DNA from: Strigamia acuminata
Taxonomy: Eukaryota; Arthropoda; Chilopoda; Geophilomorpha; Linotaeniidae
Direction of reading: 5' to 3'
Assembly: GCA_949358305.1 (NCBI GenBank)
Contig: OX442315.1
Span: 17,138,427-17,202,426 of the forward strand
DNA length: 64,000 nt
The notes under the pieces were generated by a model. That model searched no databases. It was given only the letters and a program-made list of their open reading frames with translations, and was not told the DNA's origin. A program made the position numbers and the translations under genes. Below, piece by piece: positions 12,701 to 22,410 of this stretch (positions are counted from its first letter, which is position 1; the number at the start of each line of letters is the position of its first letter).

Positions 12701-15005
12701 CAGGTCTACAAGCCCCTATGTCTCAACAGGATGCATATCCTGTCTAAGATTGAGAAGGCAGTCTAAAACCAAATCATTACCATGAACAGTCACAATAGTT
12801 ATCTCCTGAAACCAAACCAATTTCTTGATCGAACTTTGAGAAAATATTAATCTCTTATTAATATTTTCTACATAGTTTTGATAAGACCTGATGTGGCAAC
12901 CGCTTATAGCTTAGTTTAATTAGTTAGGAATAATTAGGTTAAAACAGGTTACAATAATGTTAAAATTAAATTAAAGTGACACTTGAAACTTTTTGAGAAG
13001 AGCAATTAAGTTTCTCCTGATGTGGTTATTTTAATTTACCTAGCACACAGTCATCAGGCACAAAACCAGCTTGAAGTAAAGTGTCTCGACAGGCTTTTAG
13101 CACCACACCTTTAGCCACAATTCGAAATTTGCTTAATTCGTCTCGCAAGTCGTTCATCGTCTGCATTTGCATCTTGAAAAGGAGGCTTAACGTGAACTGG
13201 TTGCCGTCGCTTATGTTAATCAGAGCTTCTAAATTCAGGTTTTCTTTGATTAGATTGATTTCGAGTAATGCGTTTCTTGTATGCGGTTGGAGGATGAACA
13301 GTTGCGACTCCAAGAAGCCGATTCGTGCTTTCGTTATTACGAATCGCACTGTTTTGTACCACACTTTAAACGCTTTCCACTGCCTGAATTTACCAAAAGT
13401 TGTTTTCTAATTCACCATAAAAATCAAACAATATAAACAATCGGTTCTAAATGCCAATAATAAATTATAATAACTAATAGTAACCGTTAAAAGCTGACGG
13501 TAAAGCTTGTAATCCTTTTCCCACCTCGAAAGATCCGTGAAAGTTACTTCTTTCTCCCAGTAGTGAGTCACTCCGTGACTGCTTATGGTGAAAAAATCAT
13601 CTTTTAGGATTTTATCGTACGCTACGATTCTGTTTGGAATTTAGAGAATTAATAAATTGTGGTTTAGGTGGTTGGGTAAATTGATTTTACTTTAGTTTGT
13701 AGGGTGAAAAGTGGATGGAAGATCTTGAAACCATATGAACTACATACAGAAATCCAATTTCTGTGTATTTTTTGATTACTTGCACAATTGAAGGAGGGTC
13801 ATTAAAATCTTCAAATATTTTTGGATCTAAAGGAAGGGGATAAAATGGTTTGTTGTGGATGGTTTGGTTTGGGGTTTTTGCAATGTTTACCTAATAGTAG
13901 GAAATTAGTTCCTTCAGGTAAAACAATTTCATCAGTGCTTCCGCCGACAGTTCTTCGAGAACTGGCTCGGTCTCTTGAAACTCCCTCGCGTGGGAATAGT
14001 TCTTGCTAATAGGTAATAAATAAATAAAAAAGTTTTTTTAAATGTATATATTTGCTTTAGGGATACTTAATTTGAGTTTTTGTAATACAGAAAATGGAAT
14101 TGATTGAAAATGGATTAATTCGATCTTTGTAAATAAAAAAAATCAATTTTGACTTGAAAAAAATCAATATTGACTTTTAAAAACTCAATTTTGATTTTGA
14201 AATCTCAATTTTGACTTGAAAAACTCAATTTTGACTTGAAAAACTCAATTTTGACTTGAAAAACTCAATTTTGACTTGAAAAACTCAATTTTGACTTGAA
14301 AAACTCAATTTTGACTTGAAAAACTTAATTTTGACTAAAAAAAATCAATATTGACTTTTGAAAAAATTAATTTTTTGCTTCCAACTGTAGTAATTATAAG
14401 CAATTATAACTAATTGCCAATAAGTAATTATTGTGGTGTTTTTCCACTGACACCGCAACCACTCAAACACGGCACATTAGACTCATCCCGACACGCTTTT
14501 CCAAGACAATGGCACACCTTGCAACCCAAATTAACTTACATCCTCAGAGAGAAGAGCCGAATCTAAGAGAGACATAGATGCCATTGATCGACTCGATGAA
14601 CTGATAACAGAATGCGATTTCATTCGTTTCTCTTTAGTAATCACCGGCAGTATTTTTTTACTTGTTTTCCGTGCTGTTTGATTCTCCGTAAATCCAGGCT
14701 GTAATTACAAATTGAGAAAATTTAAAAAAATAAATAAATAAATAAACAAAAAAAAAAAAACTAATTTTAATTTTTACTATCGGTTCCAATCGTGGATTCA
14801 TATGTTTACTAAATTTTTCCCTGGGTCTTTTTGGAACCGGCCACTGCACTGACCCCTTTACGGCCAACATTGACGAGGGGGTCGTGAAATAAATCTTTTC
14901 CTTATGTCTTTGCATTATGCCTTTTGTGTCTGTCACTATCTCGCTTTCTTTACTCGGGGTTTCAACCGTTTTCTTTAATTTATCTAATTTCTTCGGCGTA
15001 GCCAT
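1..15005 (-). CDS. DNAH6: Axonemal dynein heavy chain, DNAH6 type (5' and central part; runs off left edge)
   Basis: Single-headed inner-arm dynein motor of the ciliary/flagellar axoneme, which hydrolyses ATP to slide doublet microtubules. I rebuilt 45 coding exons (listed in the domain entries below). Every splice phase agrees and the joined frame has no stop over 3181 codons; complete DNAH6 proteins have about 4150. Order seen: N-terminal tail and linker, AAA1 to AAA4 with P-loops, coiled-coil stalk with microtubule-binding tip, start of AAA5. The assignment to DNAH6 rather than DNAH7 or others rests on stretches such as [39 protein letters not shown] and [20 protein letters not shown]. The start at 15005 is the first ATG of an exon opening [12 protein letters not shown]; an X-box lies 85 bp upstream. 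The rest of AAA5, AAA6 and the C-terminal domain lie beyond base 1. Exon joins are my inference from splice sites and family alignment; identity is near certain. Confidence 0.95.
770..2132 (-). other. DNAH6: DNAH6 stalk and microtubule-binding domain (exons 39-42)
   Basis: Coding exons: 1798-2132, 1491-1736, 929-1166, 770-868. The outgoing helix is rich in Glu/Lys/Gln with heptad spacing ([20 protein letters not shown]). The tip contains [38 protein letters not shown] and [17 protein letters not shown], the hallmark segments of the dynein microtubule-binding domain. The return helix is [20 protein letters not shown]. Exon 41 ends at gtactc so that the helix stays in register into [14 protein letters not shown]. 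This part binds the neighbouring B-tubule during the power stroke. Confidence 0.9.
2186..3592 (-). other. DNAH6: DNAH6 AAA4 module (exons 35-38)
   Basis: Coding exons: 3480-3592, 3242-3424, 3007-3167, 2186-2948. The P-loop GVGGTGKQ is at 3018-3041 (about residue 2416). Walker B lies in [20 protein letters not shown], followed by [20 protein letters not shown] and [14 protein letters not shown]. Exon 36 is read as ending at the donor gtaatt (3241), because LTNVLKEYLFDYNL then aligns without gaps; a longer open frame to 3206 would insert eight extra residues and is treated as intron. The last exon runs into the first helix of the stalk. Confidence 0.9.
3659..5255 (-). other. DNAH6: DNAH6 AAA3 module (exons 33-34)
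   Basis: Coding exons 4329-5255 (927 nt, the longest exon of the gene) and 3659-3794. The P-loop GISGVGKS at 4806-4829 (about residue 2063) is intact, Walker B reads [13 protein letters not shown], and the sensor/arginine-finger region [19 protein letters not shown] is present. AAA3 acts as a nucleotide gate for the motor cycle. The 534-nt intron between the two exons contains the 21-bp minisatellite. Exon 34 carries [20 protein letters not shown], a typical join to AAA4. Confidence 0.9.
3917..4042. repeat. 21-bp minisatellite in a DNAH6 intron
   Basis: Six direct copies of a 21-bp unit that reads aaaaatcgacatttttagcc followed by c. The first five copies are essentially identical and the sixth has one change; degenerate partial copies continue to about 4080. 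Each unit holds a near-palindrome, aaaaatcgacattttt. It lies in the intron between exons 33 and 34. It is open in one plus frame only because 21 is a multiple of three. Confidence 0.95.
5355..6696 (-). other. DNAH6: DNAH6 AAA2 module with degenerate P-loop (exons 30-32)
   Basis: Coding exons: 6484-6696, 5803-5976, 5355-5735. AAA2 is a regulatory nucleotide site in dyneins and normally reads GPxGxGKT. Here the loop at 6496-6519 (about residue 1724) reads GPPASAKT, so two glycines are replaced by alanine while lysine and threonine remain. The rest of the module is well conserved: [37 protein letters not shown] (Walker B region) and [16 protein letters not shown]. The intron between exons 30 and 31 holds the U2 snRNA copy. 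Loss of the glycines may mean permanent or absent nucleotide at AAA2; this is inference. Confidence 0.85.
6028..6220 (-). ncRNA. U2: U2 snRNA gene copy or variant inside a DNAH6 intron
   Basis: Read on the minus strand, the 5' end is ATCGCTTCTCGGCCTTATGG followed by CTAAGATC, the invariant U2 start, then GTAGTA (branch-point pairing) and CTGTTCTTATCAGCTTAATA. Stem IIa is a perfect hairpin, GATCCC-AAT-GGGATC. Stem III keeps GGAGCTTGCTCC, with an outer helix TGCGAGG/CCTTGCA, and stem IV pairs ACCTAG with CTGGGT around TATTGCAGTA. Length is about 190 nt, as in U2. Stem sequences differ from other animals yet still pair, so the lineage has been under selection. Departures: TTTT to TTAT in loop I, T to A just after GTAGTA, and a weak Sm site (CTTGTTTTTGAA). 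I see no clear proximal sequence element upstream. It may be a functional variant or a recent copy of one. Confidence 0.8.
6753..7679 (-). other. DNAH6: DNAH6 AAA1, main ATPase site (exons 26-29)
   Basis: Catalytic AAA module of the motor. Coding exons: 7518-7679, 7314-7451, 7089-7242, 6753-7024. The Walker A motif GPAGTGKT is intact at 7596-7619 (about residue 1443). Walker B lies in [20 protein letters not shown] (exon 27), and the sensor I stretch [18 protein letters not shown] is in exon 28. Exon 27 must run to the donor gtacat so that [11 protein letters not shown] keeps register with the family, and exon 28 ends at gtagcg so that VPNYMLIAEV is contiguous; longer open frames beyond these points are intron. 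All key residues are present, so the main motor site looks active. Confidence 0.9.
12293..12512. mobile_element. MITE with TA duplication in a DNAH6 intron
   Basis: Terminal inverted repeats TGCCCCAGAATGC and GCATTCTGGGACA bound a 220-bp AT-rich interior, flanked by TA on both sides (12291-12292 and 12513-12514). No open frame of note. TA duplication and small size fit a Tc1/mariner-superfamily MITE; the parent element is not in the window. It lies in the 849-nt intron between exons 6 and 7. Confidence 0.65.
12688..12701. promoter_or_regulatory. Perfect X-box (RFX site) in a DNAH6 intron
   Basis: GTTGCCAAGGCAAC is a full palindrome matching the RFX X-box half-sites with a two-base spacer. 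RFX factors drive ciliary genes, and this site lies inside one. Whether it works as an enhancer is inference. Confidence 0.5.
14181..14340. repeat. 20-bp minisatellite in a DNAH6 intron
   Basis: Eight tandem units of 20 bp, consensus aaactcaattttgacttgaa. The five copies from 14221 to 14320 are identical and the outer ones are degenerate. It lies in the intron between exons 2 and 3 (14006-14539). The rest of that intron holds only AT-rich sequence. Confidence 0.95.
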
Positions 15006-15089
15006 CCTTATTTTCTTTTTTCAAAAAAAATAAAGTAAAATCTCCCTTTTATATGATTACATTTTTCGAAGATACGCTAGAAAGACGCT

Positions 15090-15102
15090 GTTGCTAGGCA
15101 AC
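15090..15102. promoter_or_regulatory. X-box (RFX site) upstream of DNAH6
   Basis: GTTGCTAGGCAAC is a perfect inverted repeat of GTTGC around TAG, matching the X-box consensus bound by RFX factors. It sits 85 bp upstream of the DNAH6 start codon, the usual distance for X-boxes in ciliary genes. This is the best promoter element in the window. Confidence 0.75.
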
Positions 15103-15139
15103 CGTCGCTTAGCTACAGCCGGAACAAACTCTCGCAGAA

Positions 15140-15290
15140 TACCGCGCCGTTCTCGTATCATTCGAGAATCAAGCTCCATTTTTGTTCCGCATTAGTGGAG
15201 GCAGAATTGAGCCATTCGCGAGGGTACGAACAACGTTTGTTAGAGTTGAAGGAATACATTAATTGATTTGGTTGATCAACATAACAACCG
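15140..15290 (+). promoter_or_regulatory. Possible non-coding first exon of tropomodulin
   Basis: The DNAH6/tropomodulin interval has a less AT-rich patch ending in aacaaccg|ggtgagtt, a good splice donor at about 15290. The first tropomodulin coding exon has an acceptor (18637-18638) 11 nt before its ATG, so at least one upstream 5' UTR exon must exist, and this is the best candidate. The two genes would then be divergent from a shared promoter region. Only transcript data can decide. Confidence 0.3.
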
Positions 15291-16054
15291 GGTGAGTTAT
15301 TAAGATGCATTGTGTGCTTTGTTCGGGCGCAAACGCTTTTGTTGAGAGCGTAATGGCCCGAACCTGTGAGCCGGTGCTCGCAAGTTGGGTTTTATTTAGC
15401 GTTCACTTCATTTTCTTCTTTACGTGGTAATGCGATTATTTTCGTTGGGTTCTGGCATTGTGCCTCAATAAACACAGCTATATGAACAAATTTCAAAACA
15501 TTTTAATTTATTTTCTGTTTACTGCGAGAACAAATCAACAAAATGTCCACTTTTTTGCATTGGCTCAGGTCAGGGCGTATCCCCCAGCACAACTCCATCT
15601 AAATTGTATCATATTGTGTATTTTGAGACACAAAAAGGGGAAAATAGCCTTGAAATTGTGTTAATAATAGTGCAATGTGTATGGGAAGATATTCATCAAA
15701 CACTTAAAATGTAACAACAAAAGCACATTAACATTTTTTTCATTTTTTTATGATTATTTTTACATGGAATTATACTAAATACAATAACCATAACATTATG
15801 TAAGGGAAAAAAAATCCATTTCTTTATCTTGTCACATTTAGTTTACAATTTCTTCTGTGCTGTACACTTGATGCTCTTTCAAACCTTTTATCCCTCCTTC
15901 CAAAGGAGACATTTAATTTGATTTTGTTTTGATGTAAGTATTATTCTTTTTTTTCTATGGTAGTTCATTGCATGTTTGTGTCGGTGAATGAATGTCAGTC
16001 TATTTACTAATTTGTTTCGTGTTTTTCAGCGGTCATTTCTACATTGATCGATGT

Positions 16055-16201
16055 CAGGGGTCGACAAATACTGTTGGCCATGGCGCCTGAAAATTTATAC
16101 CTGGCGCCTGACTTTCTTAGTCCGTATTTGCAAAATAGATATTCTAGCTCCCGAGAAAAAGGGACTGGCTCTTGAATTGTTTTTAGTTTTGTCGACTCCT
16201 G
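16055..16201. mobile_element. Short hAT-like element remnant
   Basis: Begins CAGGGGTCGACAAATACTG and ends GTTTTGTCGACTCCTG, so the ends form an imperfect inverted repeat of the CAGGGGTCG type common in hAT elements. 147 bp, no coding capacity. I could not find a matching 8-bp target duplication, so the boundaries are uncertain. Confidence 0.45.
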
Positions 16202-16210
16202 CTATATTCT

Positions 16211-16408
16211 GTGCCCGGTGTCTTGATGCCGAAAGTAAACCGACAAATTCCTGTCTGCGTGCACATAAATGCAACGAATACACGATTTTTTTTAGGTTTT
16301 AAGCGGGTAATGATACTATTCGCTCGTGTGTGATAAACAATTTTAGACTGTTGTGTTTTCCGGTGCAAAAATTTAAGTGTGTGAAATTGGCATCAAGATA
16401 CCAGGTGC
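16211..16408. mobile_element. MITE family A, copy 1 (second copy at 63312)
   Basis: Inverted ends GTGCCCGGTGTCTTGATGCC and GGCATCAAGATACCAGGTGC. The interior matches a second copy near the right end of the window, including ataaacaattttagactgtt. About 198 bp, no coding capacity. Target duplication not clear. Confidence 0.7.
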
Positions 16409-18649
16409 GAGCTAGATACAGTTGGTAGTGAAGTTAGGCAACGTTTCTGCTCAAGTTATCAGAAACTTATCACATTGCCTCGTCAATCATTACGTTTACA
16501 TGTCATGTTTTATGGTAGGAAAATCGGTACTGCTAAATCTCCAAGAGCAACCTGTGTTTACTTTTTGTAAAAAAAAGATCATTGCCAACTTGATTAGGAA
16601 ATCAACATGGCCCAATTTCGGATTTGGGTCTGTGGCCCCTTCTCGCAGCCCTTTTATGGGGCCCTAAATGAGAAATTGCTTTAAAAAAATTTTTTTTGGG
16701 GGGTTTGTAGGTTCTTTGAATAAATCCTCTAACGAAAGTTGTACATTTGTAAGAAAATTATAAGATTTCAGTTTTCATGCTCTGAATATTTCATTTTTGT
16801 GGAATTTTCCATTTGTAACGTGTAAACACGGCGCACAAGTAAACATGAGATGATTGAGTTTCTTCAGCTTAAATAACAATGTAGAAATGTATCGTGTGTA
16901 TGTATTTCTGTTTATTGGAATAGAAGTACAGGTGTGAAGTGATCGACTGATATGGCTATGTTTAAAGTACGTTTAATTTTTGTTTAAAAAAAAATCGAGG
17001 AATTTCGCCACGTTTATTTTAAATGAAAAAAAAAGAAAAAAAAGAAAGAAAGAAACAAGGAAGAGGCTGGAGCGAGCAGCCGAAATAAAAATTTGTTTGC
17101 TCACTTTTAGTGAGAAACTAGAATTTATTGCACCGTAATAAATGGCGTGCAGGACAGGAAACGTCGCATTGGCGCATGGCCAAATTGTTGTGCAAGTTGA
17201 ACTTGAATGAAACGAAAGGGTTTGTGTTAGTCGTGATTATTTCTGTCGTAGACTGGGGCTCGCTCTGCTGTTGCTAATCTAGATGTGTTTGTCGGATATA
17301 TCCCTCCCACTTAGCACCTTTTCTTAATGTGTGTTTTGTTTATGTAATTTAAATTAAAAATTGTTTTTTGAGTGACAAATTTGTTGAAAATATCAACTCG
17401 AGCCATTGCCATTGCACAAAAATAGATCATTCATCCGACTAAAAACATAAAAATAACAGAATTTTATATATAAGCATATCTATTTATACATTTGTTGTTT
17501 TGTGGTATTTATTTCGGTAGGTATGAGTATGTTAAGTGTATTTTTTTTTTGTTTTAACTTTTGTGTTTTGATGCGCGAACGAAGCTGCGGGCGCCATTTT
17601 GTGTTATTTGGGATCTTTGTTATTCTTTTTGTTTGAGGTACTCAAGGAAGTCTTTTTTTGTTCCGAGAAGAGGGCATCAAACTTAGACTCGTGTATGATG
17701 CGAAATTTCAAGGTTCCGCTTGAAATAGGTTTGCACTTTAGGTCTGAGAGAGTTTTTAAAAATATAATAATAATTAAGCCTAATATCCGTTTCAATACTG
17801 AGAAAAATATTTTCTAAGCAAGATAAGGATGTCAAGAGCTTTTGAAACATGAATTAAACATGAATTAAAAAAAAAAATTAGGCAATGATTTTTTTCAAGT
17901 TTGTACATCCTGACCTAAAGTCGCCATTTGTTTAATAATTCAAACCGGCGCTCACTTCGCTTCGTATAAATTCAACAGAGAAATGTGACGCAATGCGCTA
18001 ACGATTTGCGTTAAAAAAAAAACACGCAAAAAAATAATTAAAAGAAAAAAATGGAAAATTTATTTTATAATACGATAAATTTTTTGCAGCAATATGTTTA
18101 CTGTTCAAGAAATGGAGTGGACACGAACGTCAAGAACGGTTATCGAAGGTAGTTAATAATCTAGGTCTAGGCATGAACGGCAACGTTGGCAAAAATTGTT
18201 TGATTGAAATGTATACGTAAAACAAACAAATTATAAGTCAAACATTGTTATTTAACACCCGTCAGCATGATGATTAACCCCAATTCCCCGTTGAAGTTTG
18301 TATTTTTAACGAGACCTGATTACATTTGAATGCAGAAAACTAACACAACTTGGTCATTTTCCGAAGAGTTAAAGACCAATGCATTTTTGTAGCGTCGTAG
18401 CCTCTGGATTAGTGCCAGTATCCAGTGGTTTAACCCTGTCTGTTTATAGCTCAGTTATGGACGTGTTGCGATTAGTAGATAGCAAATGGCCTTCTGTTTT
18501 GAAACTTTTATTTTTAATTCCTTTGGTCTAATAAATTGAATGTGAAACTAATAAAAATATAAAAATAACTTTTCGAATTAAAGCTTATTTATTTATTTGT
18601 GTATTACATTTTATTAATTTATTATATTTATTTTATAGAGACGAAAACC

Positions 18650-20789
18650 ATGACAACTAATAAGAAGTTGTATGGCAAAGACCTGTCTATTTACGATGAA
18701 ATGGACATAGATGATCTGTTGTCACGACTCACAACGGAGGAGTTGGAACAACTTAGCCACGATGTGGATCCTGATGTAAGAATAAAGTGACCATTTCAAC
18801 TAGCGACCTACATTTTTTTTAATTAATTGCTATTAAATGTTTGATGCAACGTGATTATTTAAAAGGCCATGACCGAAATAGTGTCCTAGAAATGGGGCTC
18901 TTAATTAACCTCTTTCTTTTTACAATTTCAATTGATGATGTAAATAAATTCATTTAAAAATAAAGGTATTTAGACTTGTTTATTGGATGTTAAACATTAC
19001 TAAATACTTGTTTTAGTCATTTAAACATGTCTAAATGTATGTTTTAGTTATTTTAACGTGACTAAATACTTGTTTTAGTCATTTGAAACACGTTTAGATG
19101 CATTTTGGGCATAGAATAATGGTTTTTGAATGTTTTGTCGTGTTAAAATTAAATACAGACTAATTGCAGTGGATCATTCTGTTTTAATTAATAGGATTCA
19201 CTTTTGCCACCGAGTCAAAGGTGTAAGGATCAGACTACGAAGCTTCCAACGGGTCCTTTTAAGCGGAGTCAGTTATTGCAATATTTGGAAACTCAAGCAC
19301 GAGAGGAGGAGGATTGGCCAGAAGTGAAACCGTTTATTTCGGGGGTTGTTAGAGGTGAATTTTGTGTAAAATAAATCGTGAAATATTTTTTTTTTAAATT
19401 ATTAATCTATTAATTTGTGATTCGTGATTGTAGGAAAGATTTTCGAAGCGAAAGAATTGCCCCAATGTGAAAATGACGAGGATATTGCTCTTGATATCGG
19501 TGATGAATTCGAGACAGCTCTTGCCGATGCTGCGGAAAACGAATTGGTCGATTTGGCAGCTATCTTGGGTCTTCACAGCATGATGAATCAAGATCAATTC
19601 CACGCATCTATAACTAACAAGGGTCAAAAGTTTGGAGCGAAATTCGAAAGTACGTTCAGTCGAGAAATATGAAATTTAAATAAAACAAAATATTTTGAAT
19701 TATTTAAAAACAAATATTTTTAGGTATCGTGAAAGCAACACAACCTAAAGTATTGCCCATGGAACCTCCGAATCCTACTGATGTGGACAAAGCTATTCAA
19801 CAGGTGGAATCTAATGATCCTTCGATGCAAATACTTAATGCAAATAACATTAAGGTGGAGTATTTTAATCAATTTTGTTTGATTTTGCTGAATTTTTGTT
19901 GAATTTTGTTTGATTTTGTTGAATTTTGTTTGATTTTGTTGAATTTTGTTTGATTTTGTTGAATTTTGTTTGATTTTGTTGAATTTTGTTTGATTTTGTT
20001 GAATTTTGTTTGATTTTGTTGAATTTTTGTTGAATTTTGTTTGATTTTGTTGAATTTTTGTTGAATTTTGTTTGATTTTGTTGAATTTTTTGTTCAGTTT
20101 TATTCGATTTTGTTTCGCTATAATTGTAATGTTTGTTTTGTTGTAGAATATATCACTAGAGAAGTTTGCTCGATTATTCGAGGGGTTAAAGAAAAACACC
20201 AATTTGGAAACTTTGTCCCTCGCTAACACTCGATTGACGGATGCTTCAGCCAAAGTTAGTTGTGGGAAAATTAAATTAAACGAAAAATTTAAAAAATAAT
20301 AAAATATTTTCATTAAAATTACTTTTATTAGATTTTAGGGGATGCGTTGTGCGAAAATCGGACTTTGAAAACAGTCAATGTGGAATCAAACTTCATTACA
20401 CCATCAACGTTGCGTGACTTAATAAGCTCGTTGTTGTCGACTCAAAGTGTATCGGAATTTCGCGCCGCTAATCAGGTTTTTACTGTCAAACAACGATTTT
20501 AACTTTATTCAATTCTAATAAACACACATTTTTTATTAATAGAAACCCGAAATATTGGGTGTAAAAACGGAAATGGAGATTGCAAAATTGGTGGAAGATA
20601 ATCATTCGTTACTGCGTTTAGGGCTCTCGTTCGATGTTCCTGATGCAAGGATCAGAGTGCAGCATCACGTGCAACGCAACAACGACAAAGGTTAAATAAA
20701 TCGCAACAAATTTGATTTTTTTAAAATTTATAATTTTAAAATTTATTTATTTTGTAGTGAGGATTCGACGGATGAGTGGAAGCTTGTAA
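18650..20789 (+). CDS. tmod: Tropomodulin
   Basis: Actin filament pointed-end capping protein that works with tropomyosin in muscle and membrane cytoskeleton. Eight coding exons: 18650-18775, 19195-19354, 19434-19649, 19724-19854, 20147-20254, 20332-20475, 20543-20690, 20758-20789. Phases agree and give 354 residues, the usual length. The N-terminal tropomyosin/actin-binding part reads YGKDLSIYDEMDIDDLLSRL, then PPSQRCKDQTTKLPTGPFKR. The C-terminal leucine-rich repeat region follows (NISLEKFARLFEGLKKNTNL, TLRDLISSLLSTQSVSEFRA, HSLLRLGLSFDVPDARIRVQ), ending VRIRRMSGSL. The ATG at 18650 gives the canonical MTTNKKLYGKDLS start; open frame upstream of it is untranslated or intron. AATAAA signals at 21550 and 21671 may end the transcript. 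Confidence 0.95.
19901..20100. repeat. 20-bp minisatellite in a tropomodulin intron
   Basis: About ten tandem units of 20 bp, consensus gaattttgtttgattttgtt, the central ones identical and the flanks varied by single T insertions. It fills most of the intron between coding exons 4 and 5 and is strongly T-rich on the coding strand. Confidence 0.95.
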
Positions 20790-21383
20790 AACGTGTTTTC
20801 GGAATATTTATAAGTTTCTAATCATCTGTGTTTACGAAAAGCGGAGATAAGCCTTAAACGTGTGTAGATTGCTTAATTTGTCACCCAGATCGCAGCAATC
20901 GTGCCTACTGCCATAGTTTGTCACATGGAACTATCTTGCGCTTTATATCCAAAAATCTTTGATCAAATTCTTCTTTATTTCTTTCTTCTTTTTTTTTGAC
21001 CGATTTATGCTCCCACTTAACTCCATTTATCATGTCTGTGTGTTTTAAAGCTTTAAGCATTTTTTAATGTATATAAATATATGCATTTTTAATATATATA
21101 TAAAATATATATTAATAAGGGACTACTTTGATGTCTATATTCTTTATTATTTAAAAATAGTGGAAAACTAAACTGCTTTTTGTTGCAATACAATAGTCGT
21201 TTGATGTGGTTTCTTAGTAGGTACTTGTTTGAAGAACACTAAAAGTATATATAAGATAACTTGTCTAATTAGTCTTTGAATTCGATTCAATTGCGAACAT
21301 TTGTTTTGAAAACTGGGTTTTCTTCTCTCTTTATTTCTCACTTAATTTAAAGTGTGGATAATATTAATCGCATTATTTTTTTG

Positions 21384-21423
<40 letters not shown>

Positions 21424-22410
21424 AATGTGTACGGTTTTTAGTAAGTACTCCCAGTGAATGAGATGTTAATATTTTTGGATAAACAATGTGCTTTTCAAAG
21501 AAATAATATAATGCTCAATGCAGCTTCTGACTTGTGAGTTGAAGGAGCAATAAATATGAAATATATACTGTGTATTTTTCAGTGAGTACTTTGTTGATCA
21601 ACTTATAATTAGACACAAAACATCTTAAAACCTTTGCCTTGGGACATATTTTTTATTTGTGTAAAAAAAACTTAATAAATATTAAATGTGGCAAGAATTT
21701 AAGTTGGTGATGATTTCAAGGTGTCATACACTTCAGACATTACTTTTAAATTGTATTGTTTCAAATGTGGAGAGATTTCACTAGGTTACTTCAAAACGGG
21801 GATAAACCTCAGTTGTTGTGAGTGTAATGTGTTTATACACATTTACCATGTTTAGATGTACTCAGTTTTGTGTAACAATTGCCATAATTTGTACAGTTGC
21901 AAACCCAAGCTGCAACAATTCCATATTTGATTGTGGAATTGTGGGATTGTTTGGCAAAAAACTGCTGGCGATTCGCGATTTATGTGCGGAATTGACGCCA
22001 AAAAGAAACAATAAATACATTAATTAAATTAATTTCACAGTTGCTTGTCAATGTAAAAAAATAAAAATAACTAAACTAAATAAATTAAATCGAAATTCTT
22101 GTTTAAAAAAACTTCAAAAATAGAAATTCTTGTTTAAAAAAATCTAAAAAAAAATTGAAAATTTGATTTAAAAATTCCAACGTTTAAAATTTGCCTAATT
22201 GTGGCAATATTAAAAAATTCGAAAAGAAAATCACTTCCAAAACTACTTCTTCGCGTAGTCGGCGAGGCATAATATCTGGAGCGGAAGTAAGGCGCGAGTG
22301 TCGCCTCTGTGTATTCTGTGACCAAGGCAGAAAATAAAATATCTTATTCTGTGAACAAGGTGCACCTTAATAGAACCGAACGGGATCCGAACGGAAACCA
22401 AGCCACGAAA
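20790..22410. other. Tropomodulin 3' region and COX6A upstream region
   Basis: Holds the tropomodulin 3' UTR and intergenic DNA. Seen: an AT microsatellite around 21070-21115, a TTA/ATT trinucleotide run at about 21388-21420, and AATAAA motifs at 21550 and 21671. From about 22240 the base composition becomes less AT-rich, consistent with the COX6A promoter and 5' UTR. No coding exon recognised. Confidence 0.5.

Larger units (their letters stand above)
7748..15005 (-). other. DNAH6: DNAH6 N-terminal tail and linker (exons 1-25)
   Basis: Tail that assembles with light/intermediate chains, followed by the linker that swings across the AAA ring. Coding exons, transcription order: 14778-15005, 14540-14698, 13891-14005, 13691-13826, 13485-13629, 13040-13406, 12106-12190, 11816-12038, 11343-11521, 11181-11289, 11005-11125, 10780-10931, 10568-10720, 10410-10511, 10203-10352, 10011-10139, 9837-9950, 9621-9764, 9348-9557, 9082-9294, 8848-9028, 8477-8781, 8272-8421, 8091-8204, 7748-8029. 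Landmarks: [11 protein letters not shown] (exon 6), [17 protein letters not shown] (exon 19), [14 protein letters not shown] (exon 21), [18 protein letters not shown] (exon 22) and [18 protein letters not shown] (exon 25). Exon 18 ends with a GC donor, and exon 12 has a weak gtgtga donor; both are fixed by phase and alignment. Confidence 0.85.
15291..18638. other. Non-coding stretch upstream of tropomodulin
   Basis: Probably the first tropomodulin intron or intergenic DNA. I find no coding exon with conserved sequence. It contains two small transposon remnants (16055-16408, listed separately), an A/G-rich run near 17020-17060, and AT-rich unique sequence. Short open frames here look random. 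Confidence 0.5.

Noticed and set aside
19720..20313. 197-codon minus-strand frame with repeated NQTKFNKIKQNSTKI-like sequence
   Set aside because: Antisense to tropomodulin and made of the 20-bp minisatellite; low-complexity artefact.
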